64,000 nucleotides of DNA, from positions 682,001-746,000 of the forward strand of contig CP065006.1 of NCBI GenBank assembly GCA_016699695.1, read 5' to 3'. Position 1 is the stretch's first letter; each line of letters begins with the position of its first letter. The notes beneath the pieces were generated by a model that made no database searches, had not been told where the DNA came from, and saw only the letters and a list, made by a program, of their open reading frames with translations. This stretch comes from Bacteroidota bacterium (GTDB lineage: Bacteria > Bacteroidota > Bacteroidia > Bacteroidales > UBA10428). Below are positions 7,952 to 18,900 of this stretch, piece by piece. A program made the position numbers and the translations under genes.

Positions 7952-8118
7952 GAGCCGGCATTTTTAATTTTTACTATTCTGATGTCGATATTAACAATTT
8001 TGTAGCGTCAGTGGTTCAGTGCTTTAAGCAAATTTTATTTTTTCGGTGCTAAAAATTCTATTTTTACAATCAAATCTTTTCTTTCTCGTTAATTAAGAAA
8101 ATAATTCACCTGCTTAAA

Positions 8119-9150
8119 ATGAAATTCAGTTTCGGTGTTTTTTTTATGTTTATCCTCTGTCTCCGAACTATTTCGCAGGAAATTATTACCGAAACAATAT
8201 TTATTGAGGTTAAGCCCGATTCGCTAATCCCGTTCAACCTGAACATAGAAAAAATAAGTTGTCTCTCATCTCAGGGCTGCCAGGCCGTTGGATACAGCCA
8301 CCGTAAAAAATTTCTTATAGTTCCGGTAGACCAGGAAATTGCCACGCTGTTGCCTATCAATTTGTGGTTGGCAAAAAACCTCTCGTCCACGCAGCATCCG
8401 GTCGATACCTATCGCCTTGAAATCAATTATTTTACAATAAAGAAAAAAGACTTTCGCTTTAGTTCGTTTTACGCACTCGAGGCCGATATTTTTGTCTACA
8501 AGAACCAGGTATCGATTGGGACGCTGAGCTACAATTATCCCTATTCTCCTGCCAGCAAAAAGATTCCTGTACCTGAGGTTCACGAGCAGCTAATAAATAC
8601 CTGGCAACAAGCAATAAAAATCGATTTACTTACCAGTTCAACATTTTTTCGCGACAGCCTTGCAAAACCACCAGAGGTATATTTGCCGTTGCAATTCTCA
8701 AAACCCGAATTTCTGAATTTGGGGCTGGCATTTGTTGCGGGTATCGATTTCTGGCAGGTCGATGGGGAACTGTATTTTACAAGGCCCGAAACCACAAAAA
8801 TAAACCTTTACAGAGCTGGCCTTATCCGTTACCAATATACCCAAGAATTTGAAATAATTAGCTTTGGAAAACGTTCAGAACATCTCTTTTTGCGTATTTC
8901 GCCTCTGTGGGCTGTCGACATCAGTTCAAACCTTTTAATTGGTATCAACAAATGGCACAATGCCGAAGATATAAAGCTAGAACAGGTTTTTCAGCTTTCC
9001 GCCTCGTCGAGCCAGACTATGGCGTTCGGAAAAGTGAACCAACCGGGCCTGACTTTCAGACTGGGACTGTTCGAGAACCTCTATTACATTCCATATATGG
9101 CTCTCAAACTACAGCTTGGTGTATATTTATCGACCGGATATAAATTCTGA
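8119..9150 (+). CDS. Uncharacterised exported protein upstream of a TonB receptor
   Basis: 343 residues with a signal peptide (MKFSFGVFFMFILCLRTISQ). The remainder is rich in aromatic residues and short alternating strands, and the C-terminus (YIPYMALKLQLGVYLSTGYKF) ends in an aromatic residue as outer-membrane strands do. No family was recognised. It is 11 bases before the TonB-dependent receptor on the same strand and therefore very likely in the same transcript with the receptor and the DUF4249 lipoprotein. A periplasmic or outer-membrane partner of the receptor is a reasonable inference, but no activity can be named. Confidence 0.7.
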   Translation: MKFSFGVFFMFILCLRTISQEIITETIFIEVKPDSLIPFNLNIEKISCLSSQGCQAVGYSHRKKFLIVPVDQEIATLLPINLWLAKNLSSTQHPVDTYRLEINYFTIKKKDFRFSSFYALEADIFVYKNQVSIGTLSYNYPYSPASKKIPVPEVHEQLINTWQQAIKIDLLTSSTFFRDSLAKPPEVYLPLQFSKPEFLNLGLAFVAGIDFWQVDGELYFTRPETTKINLYRAGLIRYQYTQEFEIISFGKRSEHLFLRISPLWAVDISSNLLIGINKWHNAEDIKLEQVFQLSASSSQTMAFGKVNQPGLTFRLGLFENLYYIPYMALKLQLGVYLSTGYKF

Positions 9151-9161
9151 TCCATTACAGG

Positions 9162-11564
9162 ATGAAAAGGCCAAACCCACATAAAATCAAGCTCTGCTTA
9201 ACGCTGGTTGGCATTATTGTTTATATTGCCAGTCTCGAAGCGCAGCTCTTTTCAGTATCGGGTTATGTTACCGACCGGAAAAGCCACGAAACGCTTATTG
9301 GTGCTTCGGTAATGGTAAACAACCAATCCATAGGCACCCTAACCAACAACCAGGGCTTCTTTAGTTTAAATACCATTAAACCCGGAGTTTATACACTGGA
9401 AATTTCATACCTGGGCTACCAAACAGAAAAAATTAACGTTACAGTTGTTGACAAGGGTATCGTGCTCGATGCAATTACCCTTCAGCCCGAGCCAGTAATG
9501 ATCGATGAAGTAGCCATTACTTCGCTTCAAAGCAAACCGCTTGCAGAAAAAGACATCGAAACCGGGCAGAAGGTAATGACCCCGCAGATGATACAATCCA
9601 TTCCTACTGCCAGAAATGATGTATTGGCTGCGGTAAAATATTTACCCGGAGTAGACCGCACCGAACCCTTTTCTCCGCTGTATACTACCCGAGGCGGCGA
9701 TCCGGGCGAAAACGCCATACTGCTCGATGGTGTTTTGATCTATAACCCCTACCATGCATCGGTAAGTGCTGGCATTTTCAATACCCAAACTATAAAAAAT
9801 GTTGAGATGTTGTTAGGTGGCTTTGGTGCCGAATACGGCGGACGAAATGCTTCTGTGATGAATATTACTACCAAGGATGGTAATCCGAATGAATTGCATG
9901 GCGAAATAGAACCAAGCACCTTTCATTCGAAATTATTTCTTGAATCTCCGGCAGGAAAGAATGCCTCCATGATGATAGCTGGCCGATACATGTACGATGT
10001 ACCTTATAATTTCCTTTACCAAAACACCACTTATTTTTACGATTACAACATTTCTTATACCAACCGCTTAAGCAACCGCCACCGCCTGACTTTCAAGTAT
10101 TTCGAATCGAAAGATTTTACAGGCTATAACCTCAATACCTTGTATAAATACCTTGGCAACACCCTCGGCACGGATGTTTACGACGATTTTATCCTCGAAC
10201 AGAGAAACGATTTAAAGAACAGGGCTTTTACAGCCATTCACAGGTTTATACTCACTCCCGGGGTTTTTATCCAAAACCAGGTGTATTATTCCGGTCACCA
10301 GTCGAATAATTTTTCAGGGCTCGATTTCGAAGGTTACGAAACCAACCAAAATGGAGACTCCCTGTTTTTTGAGTGGAAATCAAGTAACCGGCTTAGCAGC
10401 GAGATTCACGACCTGGCTGCAAAAACAAGTATTGAAATTAAACTCGCTAGTTTTAATGAAATCAAAGCAGGACTTGAATACAATAATTATTTTTTCGAAA
10501 ACAGCATCGATTTTAATCAGGTAAACAGGGGCTCATTTAGTCGAAGGCCTGCATTGTGGGCAGTGTTTCTCGAAGATAAAATCAGTACAAAATTTCTGAT
10601 AATTCGCCCCGGAGTGAGGTTTACAAAATACCGCCAAAATGAATGGTACATAGAGCCTCGCATGAACATGGTAATTCACCTGCCCTGGAAAATGCAACTT
10701 AAAGCAGCCTATGGTCAATACCTTCAATACATTGTGAGCATGAACACCAATGAAATTGAAATAAGCCAGCTGGTGGACTATTACTATCCGCTATGGGACA
10801 GGCCTCCGGGCAAATCGGTGCATTACCTCCTTGGTCTGCAAAAAGAGATAACCCATAATTTAAGCCTTTCGGCCGATGTGTATTACAAAGAAATTGAATC
10901 CAGTTACACATTCGACCTCAACCAAAAGGTAAGCGAAGCTTTTGGATTTTCGAACCGCTTGCAGCAGGGTCATGGAGATGCCTACGGCATAGAATTCTTC
11001 TTAAACGGTGCGCACCATAAACTATCGGGATGGATGTCGTACAGCCTTGCCTGGGCGAACCGTTGCTATCCTTCTTCAGGAATTAACCAGGGCGAAAGCT
11101 ATCCATACGATTATACACGAAGGCATACCTTTAAAACTGTAGTCAATTACCAGCTCAGCAGAAAATCGAGCGTCAATGCGGCATTTCAGTTCCTTTCGGG
11201 AATACCACGCAGCATCGAAACTACCACACAAAGTTATTTCAGCTATAACCCTAGCACAGACGAGTTGGGTACTTTTCCACTTTACGGTTCGAGCGAAAAA
11301 AACAGTGCAATGATGCCCCCTCTGCTTAACCTCGACTTTAGTATGCGACGAAAGCTTAGCTCAGGAATAGGCCAACAATTTGCCAGCTTTTTAAAAGCAG
11401 ATGAATCGTTTGTAACGGTTACTATCAGCAATGTGCTTTTTTTATACAGAAATGTTGAGTTCTATCTGCCCGGGACTTTTGTACCGCGCTATTACGATAA
11501 ATACATACCCCTGGGTTCGAACTATTTTCCCCGAATAGGGTTAAGCTATACCTTGCGTTTTTAA
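9162..11564 (+). CDS. TonB-dependent receptor with CarboxypepD_reg-like N-terminal domain
   Basis: Outer-membrane active-transport barrel, 800 residues. After an N-terminal hydrophobic signal segment, residues about 30-110 form a carboxypeptidase-regulatory-like beta-sandwich (FSVSGYVTDRKSHETLIGASV, GFFSLNTIKPGVYTLEISYLGYQ). The plug follows, with TRGGDPGENAILLDGVLIYNP and the GGFGAEYGGRNASVMNITTK block near residues 170-245. The C-terminal 550 residues are barrel strands ending in IGLSYTLRF, a typical terminal strand with final Phe. No long N-terminal anti-sigma-interacting extension is present. Substrate is unknown; the following DUF4249 lipoprotein gene is the usual partner of this receptor subclass rather than SusD. 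Confidence 0.92.
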   Translation: MKRPNPHKIKLCLTLVGIIVYIASLEAQLFSVSGYVTDRKSHETLIGASVMVNNQSIGTLTNNQGFFSLNTIKPGVYTLEISYLGYQTEKINVTVVDKGIVLDAITLQPEPVMIDEVAITSLQSKPLAEKDIETGQKVMTPQMIQSIPTARNDVLAAVKYLPGVDRTEPFSPLYTTRGGDPGENAILLDGVLIYNPYHASVSAGIFNTQTIKNVEMLLGGFGAEYGGRNASVMNITTKDGNPNELHGEIEPSTFHSKLFLESPAGKNASMMIAGRYMYDVPYNFLYQNTTYFYDYNISYTNRLSNRHRLTFKYFESKDFTGYNLNTLYKYLGNTLGTDVYDDFILEQRNDLKNRAFTAIHRFILTPGVFIQNQVYYSGHQSNNFSGLDFEGYETNQNGDSLFFEWKSSNRLSSEIHDLAAKTSIEIKLASFNEIKAGLEYNNYFFENSIDFNQVNRGSFSRRPALWAVFLEDKISTKFLIIRPGVRFTKYRQNEWYIEPRMNMVIHLPWKMQLKAAYGQYLQYIVSMNTNEIEISQLVDYYYPLWDRPPGKSVHYLLGLQKEITHNLSLSADVYYKEIESSYTFDLNQKVSEAFGFSNRLQQGHGDAYGIEFFLNGAHHKLSGWMSYSLAWANRCYPSSGINQGESYPYDYTRRHTFKTVVNYQLSRKSSVNAAFQFLSGIPRSIETTTQSYFSYNPSTDELGTFPLYGSSEKNSAMMPPLLNLDFSMRRKLSSGIGQQFASFLKADESFVTVTISNVLFLYRNVEFYLPGTFVPRYYDKYIPLGSNYFPRIGLSYTLRF

Positions 11565-11574
11565 AAAACTAAAA

Positions 11575-12375
11575 ATGAAGCACAGAATTGTGGTTTTGGT
11601 ATCTGGACTTATTCTGCTCGCTGGCTGCGAAGCAATCACTGACTTTTATCTGGGAGTTCCCTTGCAACCAAAGATAGAGGACAATAATTACCTTCCGGGA
11701 CTGAATGTATTCGGGGTTATCCGCCCCGATCAAATCGATAGCATCAACCGGTCGTTTCTTCAGGTAGAAGAAGTGGCGCCGGCAGTGGGCAATTATCCTG
11801 AGTTTACCATTGACAGTCTGGTGGTTACCGACGCGCTGGTGGCTGTGCAGGACGATTCAGGCAATACTATAAGCTTTTCCTATTCACCTGTTACATCAAC
11901 AGATTTTAGCAAACGTTACCGCCCAATTGCTTACTTTCAGCCGCAGGCTGGCAAAATTTACGCTTTAAATTGCCAGTCCGAAGGACTACCAGAAATACAG
12001 GCTTCAACTCGTATGCCCTATCCACCAAAAATAATCGAAAGTTCACTCCTGGTAGATTCCTATTCGGTTTCGTTCGAGCTAAGTCAGGACACCACTGCAT
12101 TCTTGTACGAAGCATTTTTATATTGTGGCACAGACCTGGCTGGTCATGCCCTCACAGAAGCAATGGTTGGAAAAAACAGCATCATACACATTGAACTAAG
12201 CCAGCCCAACCCCGACCGTTTGGAGGTGTATGCATACGACAGCAACATGGCCAGTTACATCTTAAATTCTAATACCAGCTTTAATCTGAACAAATACCGA
12301 AAGGCTTTTGGTAACTTAAAAAATGGTTATGGTGTATTCGGATCGTTGAATTTTGTCCTCTATACCCTTCCCTAA
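11575..12375 (+). CDS. DUF4249 family lipoprotein
   Basis: 266-residue exported lipoprotein. The N-terminus MKHRIVVLVSGLILLAGC ends in a lipobox (LAGC), so Cys18 would be lipidated and the protein anchored in a membrane. The mature protein has a beta-rich pattern with the YLPGLNVFGVIRPD opening, the paired DALVAVQDDSG strand and FQPQAGKIYALNCQSEGLPEIQAST (in two parts), which is the DUF4249 layout. Such proteins are regularly encoded just after TonB receptors in Bacteroidota; here the spacing is 10 bases. It is likely a surface-exposed accessory or ligand-binding partner of that receptor; the ligand is unknown. Confidence 0.8.
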   Translation: MKHRIVVLVSGLILLAGCEAITDFYLGVPLQPKIEDNNYLPGLNVFGVIRPDQIDSINRSFLQVEEVAPAVGNYPEFTIDSLVVTDALVAVQDDSGNTISFSYSPVTSTDFSKRYRPIAYFQPQAGKIYALNCQSEGLPEIQASTRMPYPPKIIESSLLVDSYSVSFELSQDTTAFLYEAFLYCGTDLAGHALTEAMVGKNSIIHIELSQPNPDRLEVYAYDSNMASYILNSNTSFNLNKYRKAFGNLKNGYGVFGSLNFVLYTLP

Positions 12376-12469
12376 GTCCTTGCTATTTCTCAAAAGTTAA
12401 TTTTATTTTGAATTTTGTGTGAAGTATTAGTTTTTTTAATCGTTTTGAAAGGTCTATTTGGATATATAT

Positions 12470-15133
12470 ATGAATAAAGCTTTTTATAGTCAGATTTTTA
12501 AGAAGACAAGCATTCTTTACTCAATTATTAGCGTTGTTCTTTTTATTCTGCCCAACCTCGTATTGGCAAACCAGGGAAAGGAAAAGAGACATTACTCAGC
12601 TGCACCTTTAGATGTGAAAGCTCCGCAAATAGATGGTTCGCTCGCAGACAGCGCGTGGGCAGATGCCAACTGGCAGGGTTCGTTTGTTCAACAAAAACCC
12701 GTGGAAGGAGGCATACCATCGAAAGAAACTCTGGTAAAAATAATGTATGACGAGAATTACATTTATGCAGCCATATTCTGTTACGAAAGTCCCGAAAGCA
12801 TACGCCGTGTTTTTACACCCCGCGACCAGTTTGGGGGCGATGTGGCAGGGATAGCTTTTGACAGTTACCTCAACGAAAGAACCGCCTATGAATTTAACCT
12901 CACGGCCGCAGGACAGAAAATAGACCTTATGCATACGGGTGAGGGAAATATCGACCTGAACTGGAATTCGAACTGGGATGGAGTTACAAGTGTTTCCGAC
13001 AGCGGCTGGAGTGCCGAATTTCGCATTCCTTTCAGTCAGCTGCGCTATAACAATCAAGCCATGCATACTTTTGGTTTTTTTGTGTGGCGATGGATCGATA
13101 CCCGAAAAGAAGAGGTACAATGGGTTTTACTTCCGGTTAATGGACCCCATGGCGTACACAATTTTGGCTTGCTGGATGGTATTTCCGGCATACGTTCTTC
13201 GCGCCAGACCGAGTTTCTTCCTTACATCTCTGCCAAGTACAACTACGATGGCAGAAATGACAACCCTTACATAAATAATTACAAATTTTTGCCAGGTGCC
13301 GGCATGGACATGAAAATCGGCATTTCATCCAACTTCACGGTCGATGCAACCATTAACCCTGATTTTGGGCAGGTTGAAGCCGACCCTGCTGAACTAAATC
13401 TTACTGCCTTCGAAACATTTTATGCTGAAAAAAGACCTTTCTTTTTGGAGGGCAGCGACATTTTTAATTTTTCTGTTGAAAATAACAGCCTGTTTTACTC
13501 CCGGCGTATTGGCGCTCCACCTTCATATTACCCCGATATAGAGGACAATGAATATTATACCTCACCCGAAACCAGCACCATTCTGGGTTCGGCAAAAATT
13601 ACAGGCCGCACTGCCGACCGCTTCTCGGTAGGGGTTTTAGAAACGGTTACCGGTAACGAATTTGGCATACTCTATAGTCCCGGACCAGACAGCATCGAAA
13701 ATGCCCACCAAACTCAGGATATTCATGCTGCACCCCTTACGAGTTATTTTGCCAGCCGAATAAAAAAAGAGTCAGCCAATACCAATACCATCGCCGGATT
13801 TTCGTTTAATGGGGTCGAGCGCCAATTAAACCCTGAGTATCTGAAAAGCGAAATGGTTCGATCTGCCTACACAGGCGGCATGGACCTTATTCAATACTTC
13901 GACCATAAAAACTATTACCTCAGCCTGTCGGGTATGTATAGTCACCTGAGTGGATCGCAACTAGCCATTACCAACAAGCAAAAATCGCATGTACACCGTT
14001 TTCAGCGATCCGATGCTCCACACCTATCGCTCGACACTTCTCGCACCAGCCTTACCGGCACCCTGGGCTTTGTAGAATTTGCTAAAAATAGCGGTCGGTT
14101 TCTTTTTAAAGTCAATGCACTTTCCGCCTCGCCCCAGTTAAACCTTAACGATATTGGTTATATCCCGCAAACCGATTATGTGGAACAGGAATCGGGCATT
14201 GAATACCGCCAGACAAAACCAGGAAAGTATCTAAGAGATTATTCCATTGAATTGGAGGGTACTAACCGTTGGACTTTTGGCAAAGAACGAACCTGGAGCA
14301 ACCTATTGCTCGATTTTGCGTCGAACCTGAACAACCTATGGGCCATTCATGCAGAATTGGAGCATGCCTTTACATCGCTCGACCCTCGCATTTTACGTGG
14401 CGGCCCGGCATTGCGCCAGGATGGTTATACAGGAGGAGGTTTCTGGATTCAGACCAATTCTTCCAAACGCTTTTTTGCAGAGCTATATAACTTTATGTAT
14501 TTCAATAACAAAAACAACAGTTACCACAAGGCACAGGGAGGAAATTTAAACTATAACCCGGTAAATAAACTAAAACTTAAACTCGAAGCGCAGCTGGAAC
14601 GCAAAAACTATGCAGCGGAATATTTCGACGATGGCCTTTCGGATCAGAACATTTACCTTGTGGGAAGGCTTTACCAGAATACCCTCAGTGTAATTGCCAG
14701 GGTAGAGTATTACTTCCGTCCGGAAATTTCACTTCAATATTATGGCAATCCCTTCTTTTCTGTAGTCGACTACCAGAATTACAGGCGCGTAGACCAATCG
14801 CAAGCCAAAGAACTCAGCGAGAGGTTTTATCAACTCGATGGCACCAGCCAGATTGTTTACAACGAAGCGGAAAATGATTACTCGGTGACTGAAACAAATG
14901 GTGTTAGCTATAATTTCTGCAACCCCGATGTTTCGTATGGATCATTTCAGTCGAATCTTGTTTTCCGCTGGGAATACAAGCTTGGATCGACCTTCTATTT
15001 TGTGTGGTCGCACAACCAGAACGAATACATCAATATCGATAGTCCAGCATTATCGCATCCGGTAAATGGGCTATTTAAAACACCCTCAGGCGATGCGTTT
15101 ATGATTAAGCTTTCGTATTGGTTTAATGTATAG
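12470..15133 (+). CDS. DUF5916 outer-membrane protein with CBM9-like N-terminal domain
   Basis: Large exported protein, about 887 residues. After the signal peptide, residues about 45-230 match a carbohydrate-binding family 9-like beta-sandwich (PQIDGSLADSAWADANW, IMYDENYIYAAIFCYES, WSAEFRIPFSQLRY). The rest is the DUF5916 region, with NPDFGQVEADPAELNLT and EKRPFFLEGSDIF followed by long barrel-like strands and a final SYWFNV. An in-frame TTG at 12458 adds four residues, but the ATG at 12470 is preferred. A second protein of the same architecture is at 57624-60290. Ligand and activity are unknown. It lies about 95 bases after the DUF4249 gene and may or may not share its transcript. Confidence 0.85.
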   Translation: MNKAFYSQIFKKTSILYSIISVVLFILPNLVLANQGKEKRHYSAAPLDVKAPQIDGSLADSAWADANWQGSFVQQKPVEGGIPSKETLVKIMYDENYIYAAIFCYESPESIRRVFTPRDQFGGDVAGIAFDSYLNERTAYEFNLTAAGQKIDLMHTGEGNIDLNWNSNWDGVTSVSDSGWSAEFRIPFSQLRYNNQAMHTFGFFVWRWIDTRKEEVQWVLLPVNGPHGVHNFGLLDGISGIRSSRQTEFLPYISAKYNYDGRNDNPYINNYKFLPGAGMDMKIGISSNFTVDATINPDFGQVEADPAELNLTAFETFYAEKRPFFLEGSDIFNFSVENNSLFYSRRIGAPPSYYPDIEDNEYYTSPETSTILGSAKITGRTADRFSVGVLETVTGNEFGILYSPGPDSIENAHQTQDIHAAPLTSYFASRIKKESANTNTIAGFSFNGVERQLNPEYLKSEMVRSAYTGGMDLIQYFDHKNYYLSLSGMYSHLSGSQLAITNKQKSHVHRFQRSDAPHLSLDTSRTSLTGTLGFVEFAKNSGRFLFKVNALSASPQLNLNDIGYIPQTDYVEQESGIEYRQTKPGKYLRDYSIELEGTNRWTFGKERTWSNLLLDFASNLNNLWAIHAELEHAFTSLDPRILRGGPALRQDGYTGGGFWIQTNSSKRFFAELYNFMYFNNKNNSYHKAQGGNLNYNPVNKLKLKLEAQLERKNYAAEYFDDGLSDQNIYLVGRLYQNTLSVIARVEYYFRPEISLQYYGNPFFSVVDYQNYRRVDQSQAKELSERFYQLDGTSQIVYNEAENDYSVTETNGVSYNFCNPDVSYGSFQSNLVFRWEYKLGSTFYFVWSHNQNEYINIDSPALSHPVNGLFKTPSGDAFMIKLSYWFNV

Positions 15134-15150
15134 AAGAGGGAATAATTAAT

Positions 15151-15270
15151 GTGATAATGTGATAATGTGATAATGTGATAATGTGATAATGTGATAATGT
15201 GATAATGTGATAATGTGATAATGTGATAATGTGATAATGTGATAATGTGATAATGTGATAATGTGATAAT
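15151..15270. repeat. Perfect tandem repeat (GTGATAAT)15
   Basis: Fifteen uninterrupted copies of the 8-base unit GTGATAAT, 120 bases in all, starting 17 bases after the stop of the DUF5916 gene and ending 57 bases before the stop of the convergent gene. Perfect copies imply recent or ongoing slippage. It is non-coding in context. Confidence 0.97.
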
Positions 15271-15327
15271 GAGTTAATTTGAAAATGAAAATATTTAAGA
15301 ATGGGTGATTGATTGATTGAATAATAA

Positions 15328-15705
15328 CTATTCTTTCGATTTTTTTTCGGAGAGTTTATGCATCGATTGGAGCGTTTTGGTCAGGTAACTCTCGTATTTG
15401 TTTACCATGTCGATTGTAAGGTCGTTGGCAGCAAACCATGTCGGTTGATTTTCTTCGTCGGGTTTGATTTCAAAGCTCAGGTTTTTTACCTTATTCTGAT
15501 GCTCCACTCGCAAAACAACAAGTTTCTCGTTGATTACACGTAGCGAAGTTTCACCATCGTTGATGGAGTTTCCTGAGGAAATGGTTTTAAAATTCTCTAC
15601 AATATCTGTGAGCATAGGCTGATACGATTCGGGCAAGTTTTGTGCAAATGTGTTGGTTGCCAGCATGATTAGTCCAATTGTTAGAAGTGTTCTGAATGTT
15701 TTCAT
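15328..15705 (-). CDS. Uncharacterised exported small protein
   Basis: 125 residues with a signal peptide (MKTFRTLLTIGLIMLATNTFAQ), so periplasmic or secreted. The mature part is charged, mixed alpha/beta, with strands in SLRVINEKLVVLRVEHQ and a C-terminal helix rich in Lys, Ser and Glu (LQSMHKLSEKKSKE). No Cys, no metal motif and no recognised family. It is convergent with the DUF5916 gene across the GTGATAAT array and lies about 200 bases upstream in transcription order from no other gene on its strand, so it seems monocistronic. Confidence 0.65.
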   Translation of the reverse strand: MKTFRTLLTIGLIMLATNTFAQNLPESYQPMLTDIVENFKTISSGNSINDGETSLRVINEKLVVLRVEHQNKVKNLSFEIKPDEENQPTWFAANDLTIDMVNKYESYLTKTLQSMHKLSEKKSKE

Positions 15706-15913
15706 CGATTAAAATATTTGTGTTATACTAAACCCGATACGTGTTTAAAAGCCATCGGTTGCATTTTATGCCTTAAACAACTAAAATTGTTTTAGTATCG
15801 ATTCGTAGAAAAATAGCACTTTTTAGAAACATATAGCACTCGAGTGATTGTAATCTGCAAATTATCCTATGTACAGGTTGCCTGGTCTTTCTGAATAGAA
15901 AGTGTTTGTTTAT

Positions 15914-18900
15914 TTAAAGCTTTTCGCTGAAATACTCAGTCAACAGGTTAATGATAGTCTCTCGTTTAAACGGCTTGGCAATCAGGTAGTCGAAACCGTA
16001 TTCGGCAGGCTCTTTTAAAAGCAGGTCTGGATAAGCTGTCTGCGCGATTACAGGAAGGTCTGGATATCGTTCTTTGGCCCATTTTGTTGCCTCAATGCCA
16101 CTACCGTCCGGTAACTTTAAATCCATGAATACCAAAGAGAACTCATTGTTACTGATTAACTCGATTGCCTCTTTGCCAGAAACAGCACGAATTATTTTTA
16201 TTTTAGTAGGTTTAAGAGCAAACTGGATGTAGCGGAAGTTCAGATCATCATCTTCTACTATCAATATTTTTCTATTAGTCCATAGTGGGATTAATTCAGG
16301 TTTTTCTGAGGCTTGAAAACTGTTTATTCCTTGAAATATATTCACACCTTTTACGGGGGTATTTACCCGGGGTATAGTAAAAACCACCTTAGTGTAGCTC
16401 CCAACCTCTGATTCTATAGCGATTTCTCCTCCCATCATTTCGATGATAGCTTTTGAAATGGTAAGTCCTATTCCTGTTCCGGATCTGAATTGCTTTAAGC
16501 CTTCTTCAACTTTATAAAATCTATTGAATATTTTTTCAATATGCTGCTTGGGTATTCCCAAGCCCGTATCGTATACTTCGAAACTTAGGTTTTTATCGTT
16601 TGCCTGCACAATCAGTTCTATGGAACCTTTTTCGGTATATTTTAAGGCATTGCCTAAAATATGATTCAATACCTGCCTGATTCTAAGATCATCCAAACTC
16701 ACTCTATGGTTTTTCTGAGGCATAACAAGTTTAAACTGAACAGTCTTTTCTTCTGAATTTAATTCATCTCTGAAATCAGATGCAATTGACTTTATAAAAG
16801 TATTCAGCTCCAACTCTTTTGGAATAATATCTAATTGACCGGAGTTAATCTTAGCCATTGTCATAATATCCTCGATAATTCGGAGAAGAAGCTGTGCACT
16901 TTGCCTGATAGTATCAATAAACCCTTCCCGCTCGGCTCGGGTAAATTCGGAATCATAAAGAAAATCAAGGTACCCGATTATCGCATTCATCGGAGTTCGT
17001 ATTTCATGCGACATGTTATCGAGAAAAGCTGATTTGAGCTTGTCTGATTCTTCTGCACGTTGCTTTTCTCTTTCAAGATCAATGGTGCGCTCTTTTACAA
17101 GCGTCTCTAAATTATTACGGTGCAATTCAAGCTCCTGGTTATTTTTCTCGATTTCGTCTTTTTGCTTCGATATCTCATCAAATTGTTTTTTAATAGTCGT
17201 CGTTCTTTCCTGTACTTTATTCTCAAGCTCCCGCTTGGCAGTTTTAAAGCTTCTTTCGCGATAAGCAATTATACCAAGTATGAATAGAATTATCAACAGT
17301 ACCTCAAGTGAGATAAACCATCGGGTTTTCCATACAGGCGGGCTTATATTTATCCGTATCTGTAAATCCTGAAGACTCCAGACACCTGCATCGTTCTGCG
17401 CCTTTACCCTGAATGTATACCTGCCCGGATCGAGATTGGTATAGGTGACGTTTTGCTTTTGACCGGCATAAACCCAATCGAGATCGAAGCCTTCGAGTTT
17501 GTAATAGTATGACACATTCTTGGTAGCAAAAAATGTTAAAGAAGTAAAGCTTATGCTAAAAAAATAGTCTTTGTAAGAGAGGTTAATTTCTTCTGCAACA
17601 GATATGTGTTGCTTTATCCGTTCAGGCTCTGCTCCGGGTTTTACTGGCTGGTTTAGAACTTTCAGTTCGGTCAATACCAGTGAGGGGGGGGTGGTGTTAA
17701 TTCTTACTTCAGAGGGGTTGAAAAAATTATACCCATTGACTCCTCCAAAGTACATGATGCCCGTCCTGTCTTTATAATAGGAACCTATGTTATATTGTGA
17801 GTTGATGAGCCCATAGTTTTCGTCGAATATTTTGGTTTCACCGGTAGAAGGATTAAACCGGGTAATACCATTATTGGTGCTTAACCATAAGTTTCCATGG
17901 TTATCTTCCAGAATACCAAAGATATTATTTCCCGAAAGACCATCTTTTGTGGTGATGTTATGAAATGTTCCGGTAACAGGGTCAAAACTATTTAAGCCTC
18001 CTCCAATTGTAGATACCCATAATTGTTTGTTACGCCCCTCAAAAATACAACTTACAAGGTTATTGCTCAAACTTGTGCTGTCTTCCGGGTTAAACATATA
18101 ACTACGAAATGTATTGGTTTCGTAGTTGAAAAGATTAAGCCCATCGTGTGTACCAATCCATAAATTACCCTGGCTGTCTTCAAAAATAGCCCACACCAGA
18201 AAACTCGAAATACTTGTTTTATCGCCAGCAACAGGTATGTATTGCGTAAACTTGCCTGTATTTCTATCCATCAGATTAAGACCTCCACCCAGAGTGCCCA
18301 GCCAGAAATTACCTCTCGAATCTTCAAATATTGCCCATACGCGCGCATCCGAAAGGGTAGAATCGCTTAAATAATCGGGCTGAAATACCGAAAAGGTATT
18401 GCTTTTGCGGTTAAATTTATTTAAGCCGCCACCAAAGGTTCCCGCCCATAAATGACCCTCTCTATCTTCGTATAAACACAGCACCGCATTGCTACTTATT
18501 GAACCGGGCTTTCCTGTGCTTTTATAATGTGTAAAGGTTTTACTTGCTTTATCAAGTAAATTCAATCCTCCGCCATCGGTACCCACCCATAGCTTACCCT
18601 TTGAATCTTCAAGAAAACACATTGCAGAGCTATGACTTAGCGATTGAGGGTCGAGCACATTGTGTGCAAAAGAATGAAAGGGGTTTGCCAGTTTATTATG
18701 CATGTTCACTCCTGAAGAAAAAGTGCCTATCCAGAGGTTTCCTGACCTGTCTTCGAAAATTCTGCGTATAACATCAGAGCTTACCGATGTGCCACTTTGG
18801 GAGTCGTACCTGAAGTGAAAAAAAGTTTTCTCAGAATAATCAAATAAAACCAATCCACCGCCATCGATGCCCAACCATAAATTTCCCTTACTGTCTTCGT

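Noticed and set aside
12608..13120. 170-codon frame antisense to the first DUF5916 gene
   Set aside because: Shadow of the well-supported CBM9-like region on the other strand.
15151..15270. CRISPR array
   Set aside because: Units are 8 bases, identical and without spacers; it is a simple tandem repeat.
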